From assembly GCF_020164455.1 (NCBI RefSeq), contig NZ_JAIQWW010000001.1, forward strand, positions 186,001 through 250,000: a stretch of 64,000 nt of DNA. Direction: 5' to 3'. Below, piece after piece: positions 1-8,605 of the stretch (position 1 is the first letter of the stretch; the number at the start of each line of letters is the position of its first letter). Origin of the DNA: Phyllobacterium chamaecytisi (lineage in GTDB: Bacteria > Pseudomonadota > Alphaproteobacteria > Rhizobiales > Rhizobiaceae). The translations under genes and the position numbers were made by a program. Under the pieces are notes generated by a model that was not told where the DNA came from, searched no databases, and saw only the letters and a list, made by a program, of their open reading frames with translations.

Positions 1-269
1 TCCATCTCAGTGCCCACGCGAGGCCGGCGCGGCTCTATCTTGCGGCACGCAACCGGCCGGACCAGCCCCTAAGCGGGCTAGAAATCGATTTCATTGCGGG
101 TTTCGGTGAAACCGGAAACGAGGTTCCCGACGCCTTGCGCCATGCCATCATGACGCTGGTTGCGCATTGGTACGAGTTTCGCGGTGTCTATGGCGCTGCG
201 CAACAGCCTGTCTCCTATCCGCCGGCTTTTGAACGGGCGATCGGGCTTTGGCGCAGGGTATCGCTCTGA
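1..269 (+). CDS. GTA/phage head-tail connector protein (3' part only)
   Basis: The window opens inside this reading frame, which closes with TGA at 267-269. The visible ~88 residues end in an alpha-helical stretch (ALRHAIMTLVAHWYEFRG, then a PPAFERAIGLWRRVSL tail) typical of the gp6/phiE125-gp8-like head-tail connectors of RcGTA-type clusters. In that family the protein forms the adaptor ring under the portal. Its stop overlaps the next start (TGATG), as expected for a translationally coupled structural operon. The assignment rests on the C-terminal pattern and on the gene order that follows; the N-terminal half lies outside the window. Confidence 0.75.
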   Translation, partial: HLSAHARPARLYLAARNRPDQPLSGLEIDFIAGFGETGNEVPDALRHAIMTLVAHWYEFRGVYGAAQQPVSYPPAFERAIGLWRRVSL

Positions 270-604
270 TGCCGGCGCTCTTCCTTGATCCGGGCAGTTT
301 GTCGCGCGAGCTTTTGCTTGAGAAATCCATAATCACTGCCGACGACACGGGCGAACTCGTGGAAAACTGGGTCGAGATCGCCAGCGTCTGGGCGCAAATC
401 GAACCGATGGAGTCCGGCCTGCGCATCCTCGGCGAGCAAGGCCTGCCCGAGATCACGCACCGTATCACACTGCGGATGCGAAGTGACATCGCCAGCACCA
501 TGCGCCTGCGTAAGGGGCTCCGCATTTTTCAAATCCTGACACTGCACGATCCCGACGATAGCGGCCGCTATCTGGTCTGCCGCGTGCGCGAGGAGAGCCG
601 ATGA
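269..604 (+). CDS. Phage head closure / head-tail joining protein (GTA gp7-like)
   Basis: A 111-residue protein starting at the ATG that overlaps the upstream stop. It has the compact beta-rich pattern of SPP1 gp16-like head closure proteins: an 'ENWVEIASVWAQIEP' strand region, a middle 'THRITLRMRSDI' segment and a C-terminal 'RYLVCRVREESR'. These proteins sit between connector and tail and close the filled capsid. Position between a connector and a DUF3168 tail-terminator gene fits gp7 of RcGTA-like clusters. An in-frame TTG at 248 is possible but lies inside the preceding gene; the coupled ATG is preferred. Confidence 0.8.
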   Translation: MPALFLDPGSLSRELLLEKSIITADDTGELVENWVEIASVWAQIEPMESGLRILGEQGLPEITHRITLRMRSDIASTMRLRKGLRIFQILTLHDPDDSGRYLVCRVREESR

Positions 605-756
605 AGATCACGATGCAGATGACCGTCGCCGATCTGATCCAGACTTTGCGCTGGCAGGCGATCGAGCTGGCGGAAGATACGACTGCTGGATCTGAAAAAG
701 ATCCAGCTGCGAATTCGAAGCGTAACCGCAAGGCTACGAACGAGGCCAAGCCATGA
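601..756 (+). CDS. Small GTA-cluster ORF, 51 aa, unknown function
   Basis: An ATG at 601 overlaps the stop of the head closure gene (ATGA) and the TGA at 754-756 overlaps the ATG of the DUF3168 gene, so it is wedged in the operon with 4-nt overlaps on both sides. The product begins MKITMQMTVADLIQTLRWQA and ends in a charged, low-complexity Lys/Asn/Ala-rich tail. There is no signal peptide or membrane span. I do not recognise the family. Perfect coupling and operonic base composition argue that it is translated; a structural or chaperone role is only inferred from context. Confidence 0.6.
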   Translation: MKITMQMTVADLIQTLRWQAIELAEDTTAGSEKDPAANSKRNRKATNEAKP

Positions 757-1163
757 CGAGTGCCGGGCTGGAATTGCAGAAGGCACTTCTCGCGCTTTTG
801 AAGGCGGATGGCTCGCTCGAAAAACTGATTGAGGGCCGGGTCTATGACCGTGTGCCGGAGAAGGCGGAGTTTCCCTACGTGACGCTCGGCTCCTCCAATA
901 TCTATGATTGGGGCACAGGCACCGAACGGGGCAGCGAACATCTGTTTACGCTTAACATCTGGAACCGGGCGAGCGGCCGAAAATCAGTATTCACGATCAT
1001 GAACATCATCGAGCGGTTGTTAGAAAAATCGGCACTCACGCTTGTTGGGCACAGGGTGGCGAATCTGGGATTGCAGTATTCCCAGGCGCGCGCCGAGGAC
1101 AACCGCGATGGCTATCTCGGCATCCTTCGCTACCGGGCCGTGACGGAAGAACTCCCCGCCTGA
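753..1163 (+). CDS. DUF3168 tail-terminator-like protein (GTA gp8)
   Basis: This 136-residue protein has the DUF3168 pattern: an N-terminal helix 'ALLALLKADGSLEKLI', then 'GRVYDRVPEKAEFPYVTLG', and a C-terminal 'EDNRDGYLGILRYRAVTEE'. Family members form the ring that ends tail-tube growth and docks to the head. In RcGTA-like clusters it lies directly before the major tail protein, as here. It starts by ATGA overlap with the small upstream ORF; 29 nt separate it from the tail protein gene. Confidence 0.85.
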   Translation: MTSAGLELQKALLALLKADGSLEKLIEGRVYDRVPEKAEFPYVTLGSSNIYDWGTGTERGSEHLFTLNIWNRASGRKSVFTIMNIIERLLEKSALTLVGHRVANLGLQYSQARAEDNRDGYLGILRYRAVTEELPA

Positions 1164-1192
1164 ACTCAAAATCAATCCGAAAGGAAATTCTC

Positions 1193-1603
1193 ATGAGCGC
1201 CCAGAGAGGCAAGGATATTCTGTTGAAGGTTGCCGACGCTAGTGGCAGCTATGTGACATGTGCCGGCCTGCGGTCGAAGCGCGTTGCCTTCAACACCGAG
1301 ACGATTGATGTGACAGACGCCGATGCAGTCGGTCGCTGGCGCGAGCTTCTTGGCGGTGCAGTCCAGCGCGCATCAGTCGGTGGCGGGGGCATATTCAAGG
1401 ATGCGCAGTCGGATGCGCTGTTCCGGCAGGCGTTTTTCGATGGCGATATCCCGGTCTGGCAGATTGTGTTGCCGGATTTCGGCATGCTGCAGGGACCGTT
1501 TCAGATCACAGCGCTTGAATATGGCGGTGCGTACAATGGCGAAGTCACGTTCGAGATCGCGCTGGAATCCGCGGGGCCCCTCCGCTTTACGGAGATTGCA
1601 TAA
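1193..1603 (+). CDS. Major tail protein, TP901-1 / GTA gp9 family
   Basis: A 136-residue tail-tube protein. It begins 'MSAQRGKDILLKVADASGSY', followed by 'TIDVTDADAVGRWRELLGG', the hallmark of TP901-1-like major tail proteins, and ends in beta strands such as 'YNGEVTFEIALESAGPLRF'. Many copies assemble the flexible non-contractile tail tube. A good Shine-Dalgarno (AAAGGAAA) sits just before the ATG. The stop TAA shares its last base with the next ATG (TAATG). Length and position match gp9 of RcGTA-like gene sets. Confidence 0.9.
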   Translation: MSAQRGKDILLKVADASGSYVTCAGLRSKRVAFNTETIDVTDADAVGRWRELLGGAVQRASVGGGGIFKDAQSDALFRQAFFDGDIPVWQIVLPDFGMLQGPFQITALEYGGAYNGEVTFEIALESAGPLRFTEIA

Positions 1604-1941
1604 TGGTGAACCGGCATCGCGGCGAGATCAGCGCGGTCCTGGATGGCCGCGAATGGACACTGTGCCTGACACTTGCGGCTCTTGCGGAATTGGAAGATGC
1701 CTTCGGCGCGGAAGATCTGGCCGTCTTGTTGAAACGGTTATCCACGAGCGCACTCTCGGCAAACGACATCGTTAAAATCATCGGAGCCGGGCTACGTGGC
1801 GGCGGCAATGAACTGGTGCCGGAGGCAATCGCGCAGATGCGCGCTGATGGCGGAATAACCGGCTTTGCCCGCATCGTTGGCGAATTGTTGAGCGCGACCT
1901 TCGGTGAATCAAATTCGGAGCAAGCCGGATCAAGGCTTTGA
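1603..1941 (+). CDS. GTA gp10-like tail assembly protein (tail chaperone N-part)
   Basis: A 112-residue protein beginning MVNRHRGEISAVLDGREWTL, with 'LTLAALAELEDAFGAEDLAVL' and 'LSANDIVKIIGAGLRGGGN'. This is the pattern of the 'gene transfer agent family protein' (gp10) that precedes the tape measure gene. In tailed phages this slot holds the tail assembly chaperone pair that coats the tape measure during tube growth. It overlaps the next gene by 4 nt (TTGA), using a rare TTG start downstream, which suggests strict translational coupling or a programmed shift. Confidence 0.8.
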   Translation: MVNRHRGEISAVLDGREWTLCLTLAALAELEDAFGAEDLAVLLKRLSTSALSANDIVKIIGAGLRGGGNELVPEAIAQMRADGGITGFARIVGELLSATFGESNSEQAGSRL

Positions 1942-2144
1942 ATATCAACGAGGATCATACCGAGCCATTTCCCTGGGCGGCCATGATGGCGGCGGGGTTC
2001 GGCATCTTGCGGCTGTCCTCCGCAGAGTTTTGGGCAATGACACCACGCGAACTCAATGCAGCCTTCCATCGGCCCGCCGTTCGTGTTGTCCCAACACGCA
2101 CAGCTCTTGAGCAATTGATGCAAGCATTTCCGGATGAACAATAG
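1938..2144 (+). CDS. Phage tail assembly chaperone (rcc01693-like)
   Basis: A 68-residue product with the characteristic 'FPWAAMMAAGFGILRLS', 'EFWAMTPRELNAAF' pattern of the small GTA tail assembly chaperone family (PF09550-like). The only start fitting the frame is TTG at 1938, overlapping the gp10 stop. It lies 8 nt before the tape measure gene, the usual place for tail chaperones. The odd start and TTGA overlap recall the gpG/gpGT frameshift pairs of phages, but no slippery heptamer was evident to me. Confidence 0.8.
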   Translation: MNINEDHTEPFPWAAMMAAGFGILRLSSAEFWAMTPRELNAAFHRPAVRVVPTRTALEQLMQAFPDEQ

Positions 2145-2152
2145 GAGAAGCA

Positions 2153-2743
2153 ATGCCCGACAACCCTGAATCCACGGTTGAAGTAAAAGGTGATACCAGC
2201 GGCATCGACGCAGCCCTGGATGCATTGCAGAAAAAGTCAGAGCTTTTCGGTCGCACGCTGACGAACTCGCTGAAAAGCGCCGCGGTCAGCGGCCAGGATC
2301 TCGGCGAGGTTTTGAAACAGCTGGCTATGAGCATCGCAAATATGAGCTTGAGTGCAGGGTTGAAACCCCTGCAGGATCTGGCTTCAGGACTGTTCTCCAG
2401 CTTCATCGGAAGTTTCAAAAAGGAACCCGGCGCCTTCTATGGCACACCCCCGTTACCTGCCGACAGGCCGACATTTTTTGCCAAGGGCGGCGTTGTTTCC
2501 AACCCTACGTATTTCAACGCAGGCGGGTCGCTTGGCGTGATGGGCGAAGCGGGCACCGAGGCGATCATGCCCCTGACGCGTGGGGCAGACGGGCGACTTG
2601 GCGTTGCCACACAGGGTGGCGCCTCAGGGGTGCACGTGACCTTCAACGTGTCGACACCGGACGCCACATCCTTCCGCAAATCCGAGGCTCAGCTTACCGG
2701 CATGCTTGCCCGCGCGGCACGCAAGGGCGCCAGAACTTTTTAG
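2153..2743 (+). CDS. Tail tape measure protein (GTA gp11)
   Basis: A 196-residue protein whose start region 'MPDNPESTVEVKGDTSGIDA' leads into a long amphipathic helix and then the signature 'FAKGGVVSNPTYFNAGG' - 'GVMGEAGTEAIMPLTRG' of phage tape-measure C-termini. It sets tail length and lines the tube. The short length compared with phage tape measures fits the short GTA tail (RcGTA gp11 is about this size). Shine-Dalgarno AGGAGAAG precedes the ATG. The C-terminus is basic ('ARAARKGARTF'), also typical. Confidence 0.85.
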   Translation: MPDNPESTVEVKGDTSGIDAALDALQKKSELFGRTLTNSLKSAAVSGQDLGEVLKQLAMSIANMSLSAGLKPLQDLASGLFSSFIGSFKKEPGAFYGTPPLPADRPTFFAKGGVVSNPTYFNAGGSLGVMGEAGTEAIMPLTRGADGRLGVATQGGASGVHVTFNVSTPDATSFRKSEAQLTGMLARAARKGARTF

Positions 2744-2753
2744 GAAACCGATC

Positions 2754-3383
2754 ATGACAGCTTTTCACGATGTCCGGTTTCCGATTGGCGTTTCCTTCGG
2801 CGCGACCGGCGGGCCGGAGTGGCGCAATGAGATCGTCCCGCTGACTTCCGGCTTCGAACAGCGCAATTCGCGCTGGGCGCAGTCGCGGCATCATTATGAT
2901 GCGGGGACGGGGTTGCGATCGCTTGCCGACCTCGACGATGTCATGACGTTCTTCGAGGCACGGAGAGGTTCGCTCCATGCCTTCCGTTTTCGCGATCCGT
3001 TCGATCATCTGTCGTGCCGGTCCGGAAAGATGGTTGCACCGGGCGACCAGTTCCTTGGCAATGGCGACGGGACCAATGCCGCGTTCCAGCTGGTAAAACA
3101 CTACGGCGATTACGTGCGGCCAATCACCAAGGCGCAGGGAGGCAGTGTTCGTGCGGCGGTAAACGGTGTCGAAAAGACAGAGGCGCTGGATTTCGTCGTC
3201 GAGCTGGCTACCGGGAAGGTTATCTTCCAGCCGGGTAGAATACCGCCAGCGGGCGCAACAGTGACGGCGGGATTCGGCTTCGATGTGCCGGCGCGGTTCG
3301 ATACGGACCGGCTGACGATCAGCATCAAGTCATTCAAGGCAGGCGAGATCCCGACCATCCCAATCATCGAGGTAAAGGCATGA
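2754..3383 (+). CDS. Distal tail protein, DUF2460 / TIGR02217 (GTA gp12)
   Basis: A 209-residue protein starting MTAFHDVRFPIGVSFGATGG, a strongly conserved opening of DUF2460. Further family marks are 'NSRWAQSRHHYDAGTGLRSL' and 'FEARRGSLHAFRFRDPFD'. It forms the hexameric distal tail ring that connects tube and baseplate. The start is set by the conserved N-terminus; upstream in-frame codons lie within the tape measure gene. The stop overlaps the next ATG (ATGA). Confidence 0.92.
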   Translation: MTAFHDVRFPIGVSFGATGGPEWRNEIVPLTSGFEQRNSRWAQSRHHYDAGTGLRSLADLDDVMTFFEARRGSLHAFRFRDPFDHLSCRSGKMVAPGDQFLGNGDGTNAAFQLVKHYGDYVRPITKAQGGSVRAAVNGVEKTEALDFVVELATGKVIFQPGRIPPAGATVTAGFGFDVPARFDTDRLTISIKSFKAGEIPTIPIIEVKA

Positions 3384-4258
3384 CAGCAATTCCTCCTGCG
3401 CTTGAATCACATCTTGCAGGTGAAGTCACAACACATTGTTTCTGTTGGATCATCCGGCGAAAGGACGGTGTGATATACGGCTTCACGGACCATGATCGGA
3501 CATTGCTTGTCAGCGGGATCGCTTGCGAGCCGCAAACCGGCCTCAGTGCCAGCGAAGCAACCAACTCGCTGGGGCTTGGGGTAGATAGCGCGGAGATCGA
3601 AGGCGCCCTTTCGTCGGCCAGCATCAGTGACAGTGATATCGAGCGAGGGGCATTCGACGCGGCAACAGTGGAAACGTGGCTCGTCAACTGGGTGTCGCCG
3701 GATCAATTCACTCTCCTGCGCAGCGCGCGCATCGGCGCGATTACACGTTCAGGCGGCAAGTTCGTGGCCGAAACGAAAAGCAGCTCGGTCGATTTCGACA
3801 AGGTCAGCGGCCGGCGGATCACGCGCCACTGCGATGCCCAACTCGGCGATAACCGCTGTTGCTATGCGGGCGGAAATCAAGCGGGGACCGTCACGACGAT
3901 CATATCGGATCGGGAGATCGTTGTTTCCGGGCTTCAACCTCCAAGCGCCGACTGGTTCGACAATGGTAGGCTGACCTGGACGTCCGGGAACAGTACGGGG
4001 CGTACGAATGTTGTTCTTAATCAGGCGCCTAATGGCAATGGCATTCGGCTGAGCCTGCGCGACGCACAGATACCCGATATCGTGCTGGGGGATGGTTTCG
4101 CGTTGCTGCCGGGCTGCGACAAGAGCTTCGCGCAATGCAAGGCGAAGTTTGCCAACAGCGCCAATTTTCGCGGGTTTCCGCATCTGCCTGGCAACGATGC
4201 CGCCTATAATTATGCCGATGGCAGGGGCAATTTCGATGGAAAGCCACTGGTGCCGTGA
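3380..4258 (+). CDS. Baseplate hub protein, DUF2163 (GTA gp13)
   Basis: A 292-residue protein with the DUF2163 sequence 'VTTHCFCWIIRRKDGVIYGF' 'TDHDRTL' near the N-terminus, a central 'FDKVSGRRITRHCDAQLGDN' 'RCCY' stretch and a Cys-bearing C-terminal 'LPGCDKSFAQCKAKFAN'. These Cys residues match those that bind an iron-sulfur cluster in the RcGTA hub protein as I recall it from structural work; that detail is knowledge of the family, not shown here. It overlaps the next GTG start by 4 nt (GTGA). Confidence 0.9.
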   Translation: MTAIPPALESHLAGEVTTHCFCWIIRRKDGVIYGFTDHDRTLLVSGIACEPQTGLSASEATNSLGLGVDSAEIEGALSSASISDSDIERGAFDAATVETWLVNWVSPDQFTLLRSARIGAITRSGGKFVAETKSSSVDFDKVSGRRITRHCDAQLGDNRCCYAGGNQAGTVTTIISDREIVVSGLQPPSADWFDNGRLTWTSGNSTGRTNVVLNQAPNGNGIRLSLRDAQIPDIVLGDGFALLPGCDKSFAQCKAKFANSANFRGFPHLPGNDAAYNYADGRGNFDGKPLVP

Positions 4259-4698
4259 GCATAGCAGAGGAAGTTTTGTTCGAAGCCCGCCAGTGGATTG
4301 GTACTCCCTACCGGCACGGCGGATCGAGATGCAAGGTTGGTTGCGACTGCCTTGGACTGGTGCGCGGTATCTGGCGGGCACTCTACGGGCAGGAACCGCA
4401 ATTGGTTCCAGCGTATTCCATGGATTGGGCTGAGACAGGCACAGCCGATCCGCTGCTCGATGCGGCGCGTCTGCACATGACGGAAAAACCGATTATCGGG
4501 GCCGAACCCGGCGACCTGCTGGTGTTTCGCTGGCACGATGGTGTAGCTGCCAAACATCTCGGCATCCTCGCAGATCATGGTCGTTTCATTCACGCCTATG
4601 AGGGCCACAGCGTTATGGACTCGGCTCTGGTCCCGCAATGGCGCAAGCGGATAGCTGGCGTGTTCGCATTTCCAGATCGTAGTCAGATCCAGTGTTAA
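4255..4698 (+). CDS. NlpC/P60 family cell-wall peptidase (GTA gp14)
   Basis: A 147-residue NlpC/P60 cysteine peptidase. 'GTPYRHGGSRCKVGCDCLGL' contains the catalytic Cys within the D-C-x-G-L motif; the His is in 'KHLGILADHGRFIHAYEG'. In GTA particles this baseplate enzyme locally opens the recipient's peptidoglycan during DNA entry. The start is GTG, overlapping the gp13 stop. A 29-nt gap with a weak ribosome site leads to the megatron gene. Confidence 0.9.
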   Translation: MSIAEEVLFEARQWIGTPYRHGGSRCKVGCDCLGLVRGIWRALYGQEPQLVPAYSMDWAETGTADPLLDAARLHMTEKPIIGAEPGDLLVFRWHDGVAAKHLGILADHGRFIHAYEGHSVMDSALVPQWRKRIAGVFAFPDRSQIQC

Positions 4699-4727
4699 TT
4701 CGGTAATTCCAGAAAGAATTCAATTGC

Positions 4728-7700
4728 ATGGCGACACTTGTTCTCACTGCCGCAGTTGGTGCTCTTACCACCTCGGGAACAATAACTGCAGCGATTGCCT
4801 CGGCCGTTGCGTCGGTCGGCGGTTATCTCATCGACCAGGCGCTTTTCGGGCAGACGATCGAAGGTCCGCGCATGTCCTCGATGCGGCCAATGTCCGCCGA
4901 GGAGGGCGCGGCGCTCCCACGCGTGTATGGTGCGGTTCGGTTGGGCGGCACGCTTATCTGGGCAACCCGCTTCGAGGAAGTGAAAACCACCTCGCGTCAG
5001 GGTGGCAAAGGCGGGCCGAAAGTCACCGAATATACTTATTTTGCCAATTTTGCGATTGCCGTCGCTGAAGAGCCGATCAGCATGATCCGCCGCATCTGGG
5101 TCGATGGAAAGGAGCTCGACCAGACACGGTGCACGATCCGTTTTTATGGGGGTACAAGCAGCCAACCGGTTGACCCGTTGATCGAAGCGAAACAGGGACA
5201 AGGCAACGCGCCCGCCTATCGCAACACGGCCTATGTCGTGTTCGATCGCTTCGCGCTGGACGATTATGGCAATCGCATTCCGCAGTTCCAGTTCGAAGTC
5301 GTCCGAGCGGTGGGCAGCGTCGCGAGTAATCTGAAAGCGGTGGCCCTGGTTCCAGGTGCAACGGAGTTTGGACTTTCCCCACAACTGGTTACCAGTGAGC
5401 CATCAAAGGGTAAGACAAAGAGCCTGAACCGCAATTGCCTGCGTGCTGCTACTGATTGGCAGGCCTCAATGGATGAACTCCAGCACCTTTGTCCTTCGCT
5501 AAAACATGTCGCCATTGTGGTGCCCTGGTTCGGCGCAGATTTGCGTGCAGCGAACTGCGCAATCAAGCCCGGCGTCATGGACAAGTCCGGATACAAGGAA
5601 AGTAGTACCTGGAGGGCAGGCGGGGTCTCGCGGTCACAGGCTCATCTCATTTCGCGCGCTGGCACGGGCGCGGCCTATGGTGGGACGCCTTCCGATCAAA
5701 GCGTTATCGATGCTATTCGCGATGCCAAGGCGCGAAACGTGAGTGTCACCCTTTACCCTTTCGTGATGATGGACATTCGCGCCGACAATAATTTGCCGGA
5801 TCCATATGGAGGACCACGGCAAGGGGCTTATCCATGGCGTGGGCGTATCACGTGTCACCCTGCGCCCTACCAACTGGGCAGCCCCAACAAGTCCGAAGTG
5901 GCCGCCGCCCAGGTCAAAACGTTTCTTGGCAGCGTGAAAGCCAGCGATTTCCGGATCAAAAACGATCTGGTCAGCTATCGAGGAAACAAGGACGACTGGG
6001 GCTATCGCAGGCTGGTCCTGCATCTGGCCCACCTGGCAGTGTGTGCGGGAGGAGTAGAGACCTTCATAGTCGGATCCGAACTTTGCGGGCTGACGATGAT
6101 CAGGGATCAGTCCAACGGCTTTCCCTTCGTCAACGCCCTATGTGATCTGGCTAGTGACGTGCGCGGCATTCTCGGCAAAGATTGCAAACTAACCTATGGT
6201 GCCGACTGGACAGAATATTTCGGTCACCATCCGCAAGACGGATCTGGTGACGTATTTTTCCATCTCGATCCGCTGTGGGCGCATCCGGCGATCAACGCAG
6301 TCGGCATCGACAATTACATGCCGCTCAGCGACTGGCGCGATGAGGATTACAGTGTTCCAAATCCGGACGGGTTTACCTCGCCCTATGATCTGGGCGCTTT
6401 GCAAGGTCAGATCGCCTCGGGAGAAGGGTTCGACTGGTACTATAAATCGGCTGATAATCGAGCATTACGGACGCGCACGCCCATCACAGATGGGGCCGGG
6501 AAGCCTTGGGTCTATCGTTACAAGGATCTCAACTCCTGGTGGAAAAACAAACACTATAACCGGCAGGGAGGTGTCGAGAGCACGGTGCCGACAGCATGGC
6601 AGCCCGAAGGAAAAAAATTATGGCTGACGGAATTGGGCTCCCCGGCCGCCGACAAGGGCCCCAATCAACCCAATGTCTTTCCGGACATGAAATCGTCCGA
6701 GGGCGCTTATCCCTATTGTTCCGACCACGGACGCAGCGATCTTGCGCAAAACCGCTTCCTGCGCGCGCATTTCAATTACTGGAACAGTGGTAACAACGGC
6801 GCCATGCTTGATCCGGATCGCCTGTACGTCTGGGCCTGGGATACACGGCCCTATCCGGAATTTCCGCTGAACCGGTCGCTTTGGTCCGACGGAGACAACT
6901 GGACGACGGGACACTGGCTCAACGGGCGGGTGTCCGGTGTCGCTCTTGATGAACTGCTGGACCTAATTCTTCGCGATTTCGGTATGGCCAATATTGATAC
7001 CAGCCCTGTGGATGGTTTCGTCAGCGGCTACGTCATCGAAGAACCGACCAGCGTCCGAGCCGCTATCGAGCCCCTGCTTGCCCTTTACGGTGTCGATAGT
7101 TTCGAGAGCGGCAACAGCCTGGTTTTCCGGAGCACGGCGCATATGGATGCCACGGCGCCGCTCATCGATGAATTTGTGGAACAGGAGGAAGGCGGACCGG
7201 TTATCTGGCGGATGCAGGAACTCACGGATCAGCCTGCACGTATCGAAATAGGCTATCGCGACCCGATGCTGGACTACCAGGCAGCGATGAGTTTTGCCGA
7301 GCGCCTCGACGGCAAAGGCACGGAAAACATCGGACTCCCGGGCATGATCGATACGGCGCAGGCGAAATCGCTGGCTGAGGAGGCGTTGCAGACACGCCGG
7401 GCCGCGCGGCGAACCGCATCGTTTGAAGTGCCCTGGAAGCAGGCTGCCCTGAAGCCGGGTGATCGGGTGAGAGTTGCCGGCAACACCTCGGCGCCGGATT
7501 TCGTCGTGACCTCTATCGAAGATGGGGCGACACGCCGGGTCGAGGCCAGGGCCTTGCCGCAGCATGTCCGCTATCCCGTTCGAGGCGCGCTGCCGGTGCC
7601 TGCCGATGGCGGAAAATCCGCGGTTCGCGGGCGGCCATATTTCGAGCTTCTGGACCTACCGATGTGGCCGGGCGTGGACAAGCCCTCGGACCAGTTTCGC

Positions 7701-8570
7701 ATCGCGGCCTTTGCCGATCCCTGGGGCGGGACGAGTGTTTACGCTTCACCCGAAGCAGTTGATTTCAAGCAACGAACTTCAATTGCCAACCGCGCAGTAA
7801 TGGGGGAGCTCATTGCGCCGCTGGCGGGTGGAACGAGCGGCCGATTGCTGAACGGACGGGCGCTCGACGTGCAGCTCTACCACGGTGAACTGAGTTCAAC
7901 TTCGTTGTCGCAGATATTCAGCGGCGCAAACTCTGCACTGGTGGCGACTTCCGACGGCAATTGGGAGGTGCTGCAGTTTATCAACGCAGAGGAAATGCAA
8001 AGTGATGTGTGGCGATTGAGCGGGCTATTGCGCGGCCAGTGCGGTACCGAGCGCGAGGCTATGCTGTCAAGACCTGCGGGCACACCGTTCATCTTGATGA
8101 CTGATGCGGTGGGCCCGGCCGGATTGAAATCGGAGGAGACAGGTCTCGAACTTTCCTGGCGCATTGGCGCTTCCGGAGAGGATTTCACCGATCAGTTCTT
8201 CAGTACCGTTCAACGGACGGGCGGGTTGCGCGCTCTGCAGCCGCTCGAACCCGTGCAAATCCGGTCACGGACCGCGCCGAACGGTGACGTCCACATCAGT
8301 TGGATAAGACGTGGACGAATTGATGCAGACAGTTGGCTCGCGCCAGATATTCCGCTCGGCGAAGAGCGTGAGGCTTACCATGTTGAAATAAGAAAGGATG
8401 AAAAGCTGGTTCGATCCGTTGATGTGGAAGGGCCAAACTGGACATACAGTTTCTCTGAACGACAATTCGATCTTGGCACCCTGACGGCCGAAATCGACTT
8501 CAGCGTTGCGATGATATCAGCCAGAGTCGGGCCGGGGCGGGCTGCCCGCCGCAAACTGCACTTTAATTGA
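4728..8570 (+). CDS. GTA host-specificity 'megatron' protein with TIM-barrel domain (gp15)
   Basis: A 1280-residue baseplate protein. The N-terminal 40 residues are hydrophobic and glycine/alanine-rich. Residues ~55-160 carry the tail-hub fold ('AALPRVYGAVRLGGTLIWATRF'-like start, 'YTYFANFAIAVAEEPISMIR'). The centre is the GTA TIM-barrel (glycosidase-like) domain with 'GADWTEYFGHHPQDGSGDVF' and 'LWLTELGSPAADKGPNQPN'. The C-terminal ~500 residues match the gp15 phage-tail region ending in fibronectin-like 'SWRIGASGEDF'. It completes the tail tip and contacts the recipient surface. Length is normal for the family and no frameshift is visible, so the tail module looks intact. Confidence 0.93.
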   Translation: MATLVLTAAVGALTTSGTITAAIASAVASVGGYLIDQALFGQTIEGPRMSSMRPMSAEEGAALPRVYGAVRLGGTLIWATRFEEVKTTSRQGGKGGPKVTEYTYFANFAIAVAEEPISMIRRIWVDGKELDQTRCTIRFYGGTSSQPVDPLIEAKQGQGNAPAYRNTAYVVFDRFALDDYGNRIPQFQFEVVRAVGSVASNLKAVALVPGATEFGLSPQLVTSEPSKGKTKSLNRNCLRAATDWQASMDELQHLCPSLKHVAIVVPWFGADLRAANCAIKPGVMDKSGYKESSTWRAGGVSRSQAHLISRAGTGAAYGGTPSDQSVIDAIRDAKARNVSVTLYPFVMMDIRADNNLPDPYGGPRQGAYPWRGRITCHPAPYQLGSPNKSEVAAAQVKTFLGSVKASDFRIKNDLVSYRGNKDDWGYRRLVLHLAHLAVCAGGVETFIVGSELCGLTMIRDQSNGFPFVNALCDLASDVRGILGKDCKLTYGADWTEYFGHHPQDGSGDVFFHLDPLWAHPAINAVGIDNYMPLSDWRDEDYSVPNPDGFTSPYDLGALQGQIASGEGFDWYYKSADNRALRTRTPITDGAGKPWVYRYKDLNSWWKNKHYNRQGGVESTVPTAWQPEGKKLWLTELGSPAADKGPNQPNVFPDMKSSEGAYPYCSDHGRSDLAQNRFLRAHFNYWNSGNNGAMLDPDRLYVWAWDTRPYPEFPLNRSLWSDGDNWTTGHWLNGRVSGVALDELLDLILRDFGMANIDTSPVDGFVSGYVIEEPTSVRAAIEPLLALYGVDSFESGNSLVFRSTAHMDATAPLIDEFVEQEEGGPVIWRMQELTDQPARIEIGYRDPMLDYQAAMSFAERLDGKGTENIGLPGMIDTAQAKSLAEEALQTRRAARRTASFEVPWKQAALKPGDRVRVAGNTSAPDFVVTSIEDGATRRVEARALPQHVRYPVRGALPVPADGGKSAVRGRPYFELLDLPMWPGVDKPSDQFRIAAFADPWGGTSVYASPEAVDFKQRTSIANRAVMGELIAPLAGGTSGRLLNGRALDVQLYHGELSSTSLSQIFSGANSALVATSDGNWEVLQFINAEEMQSDVWRLSGLLRGQCGTEREAMLSRPAGTPFILMTDAVGPAGLKSEETGLELSWRIGASGEDFTDQFFSTVQRTGGLRALQPLEPVQIRSRTAPNGDVHISWIRRGRIDADSWLAPDIPLGEEREAYHVEIRKDEKLVRSVDVEGPNWTYSFSERQFDLGTLTAEIDFSVAMISARVGPGRAARRKLHFN

Positions 8571-8605
8571 TTCTCAAGTTAACCGTTTTGAAAAAGGAAT
8601 TTAGG

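Noticed and set aside
465-941. Long minus-strand frames across the GTA genes (for example 158 residues at 465-941)
   Set aside because: They are antisense to well-recognised structural genes and carry no family pattern; high GC makes such frames common.
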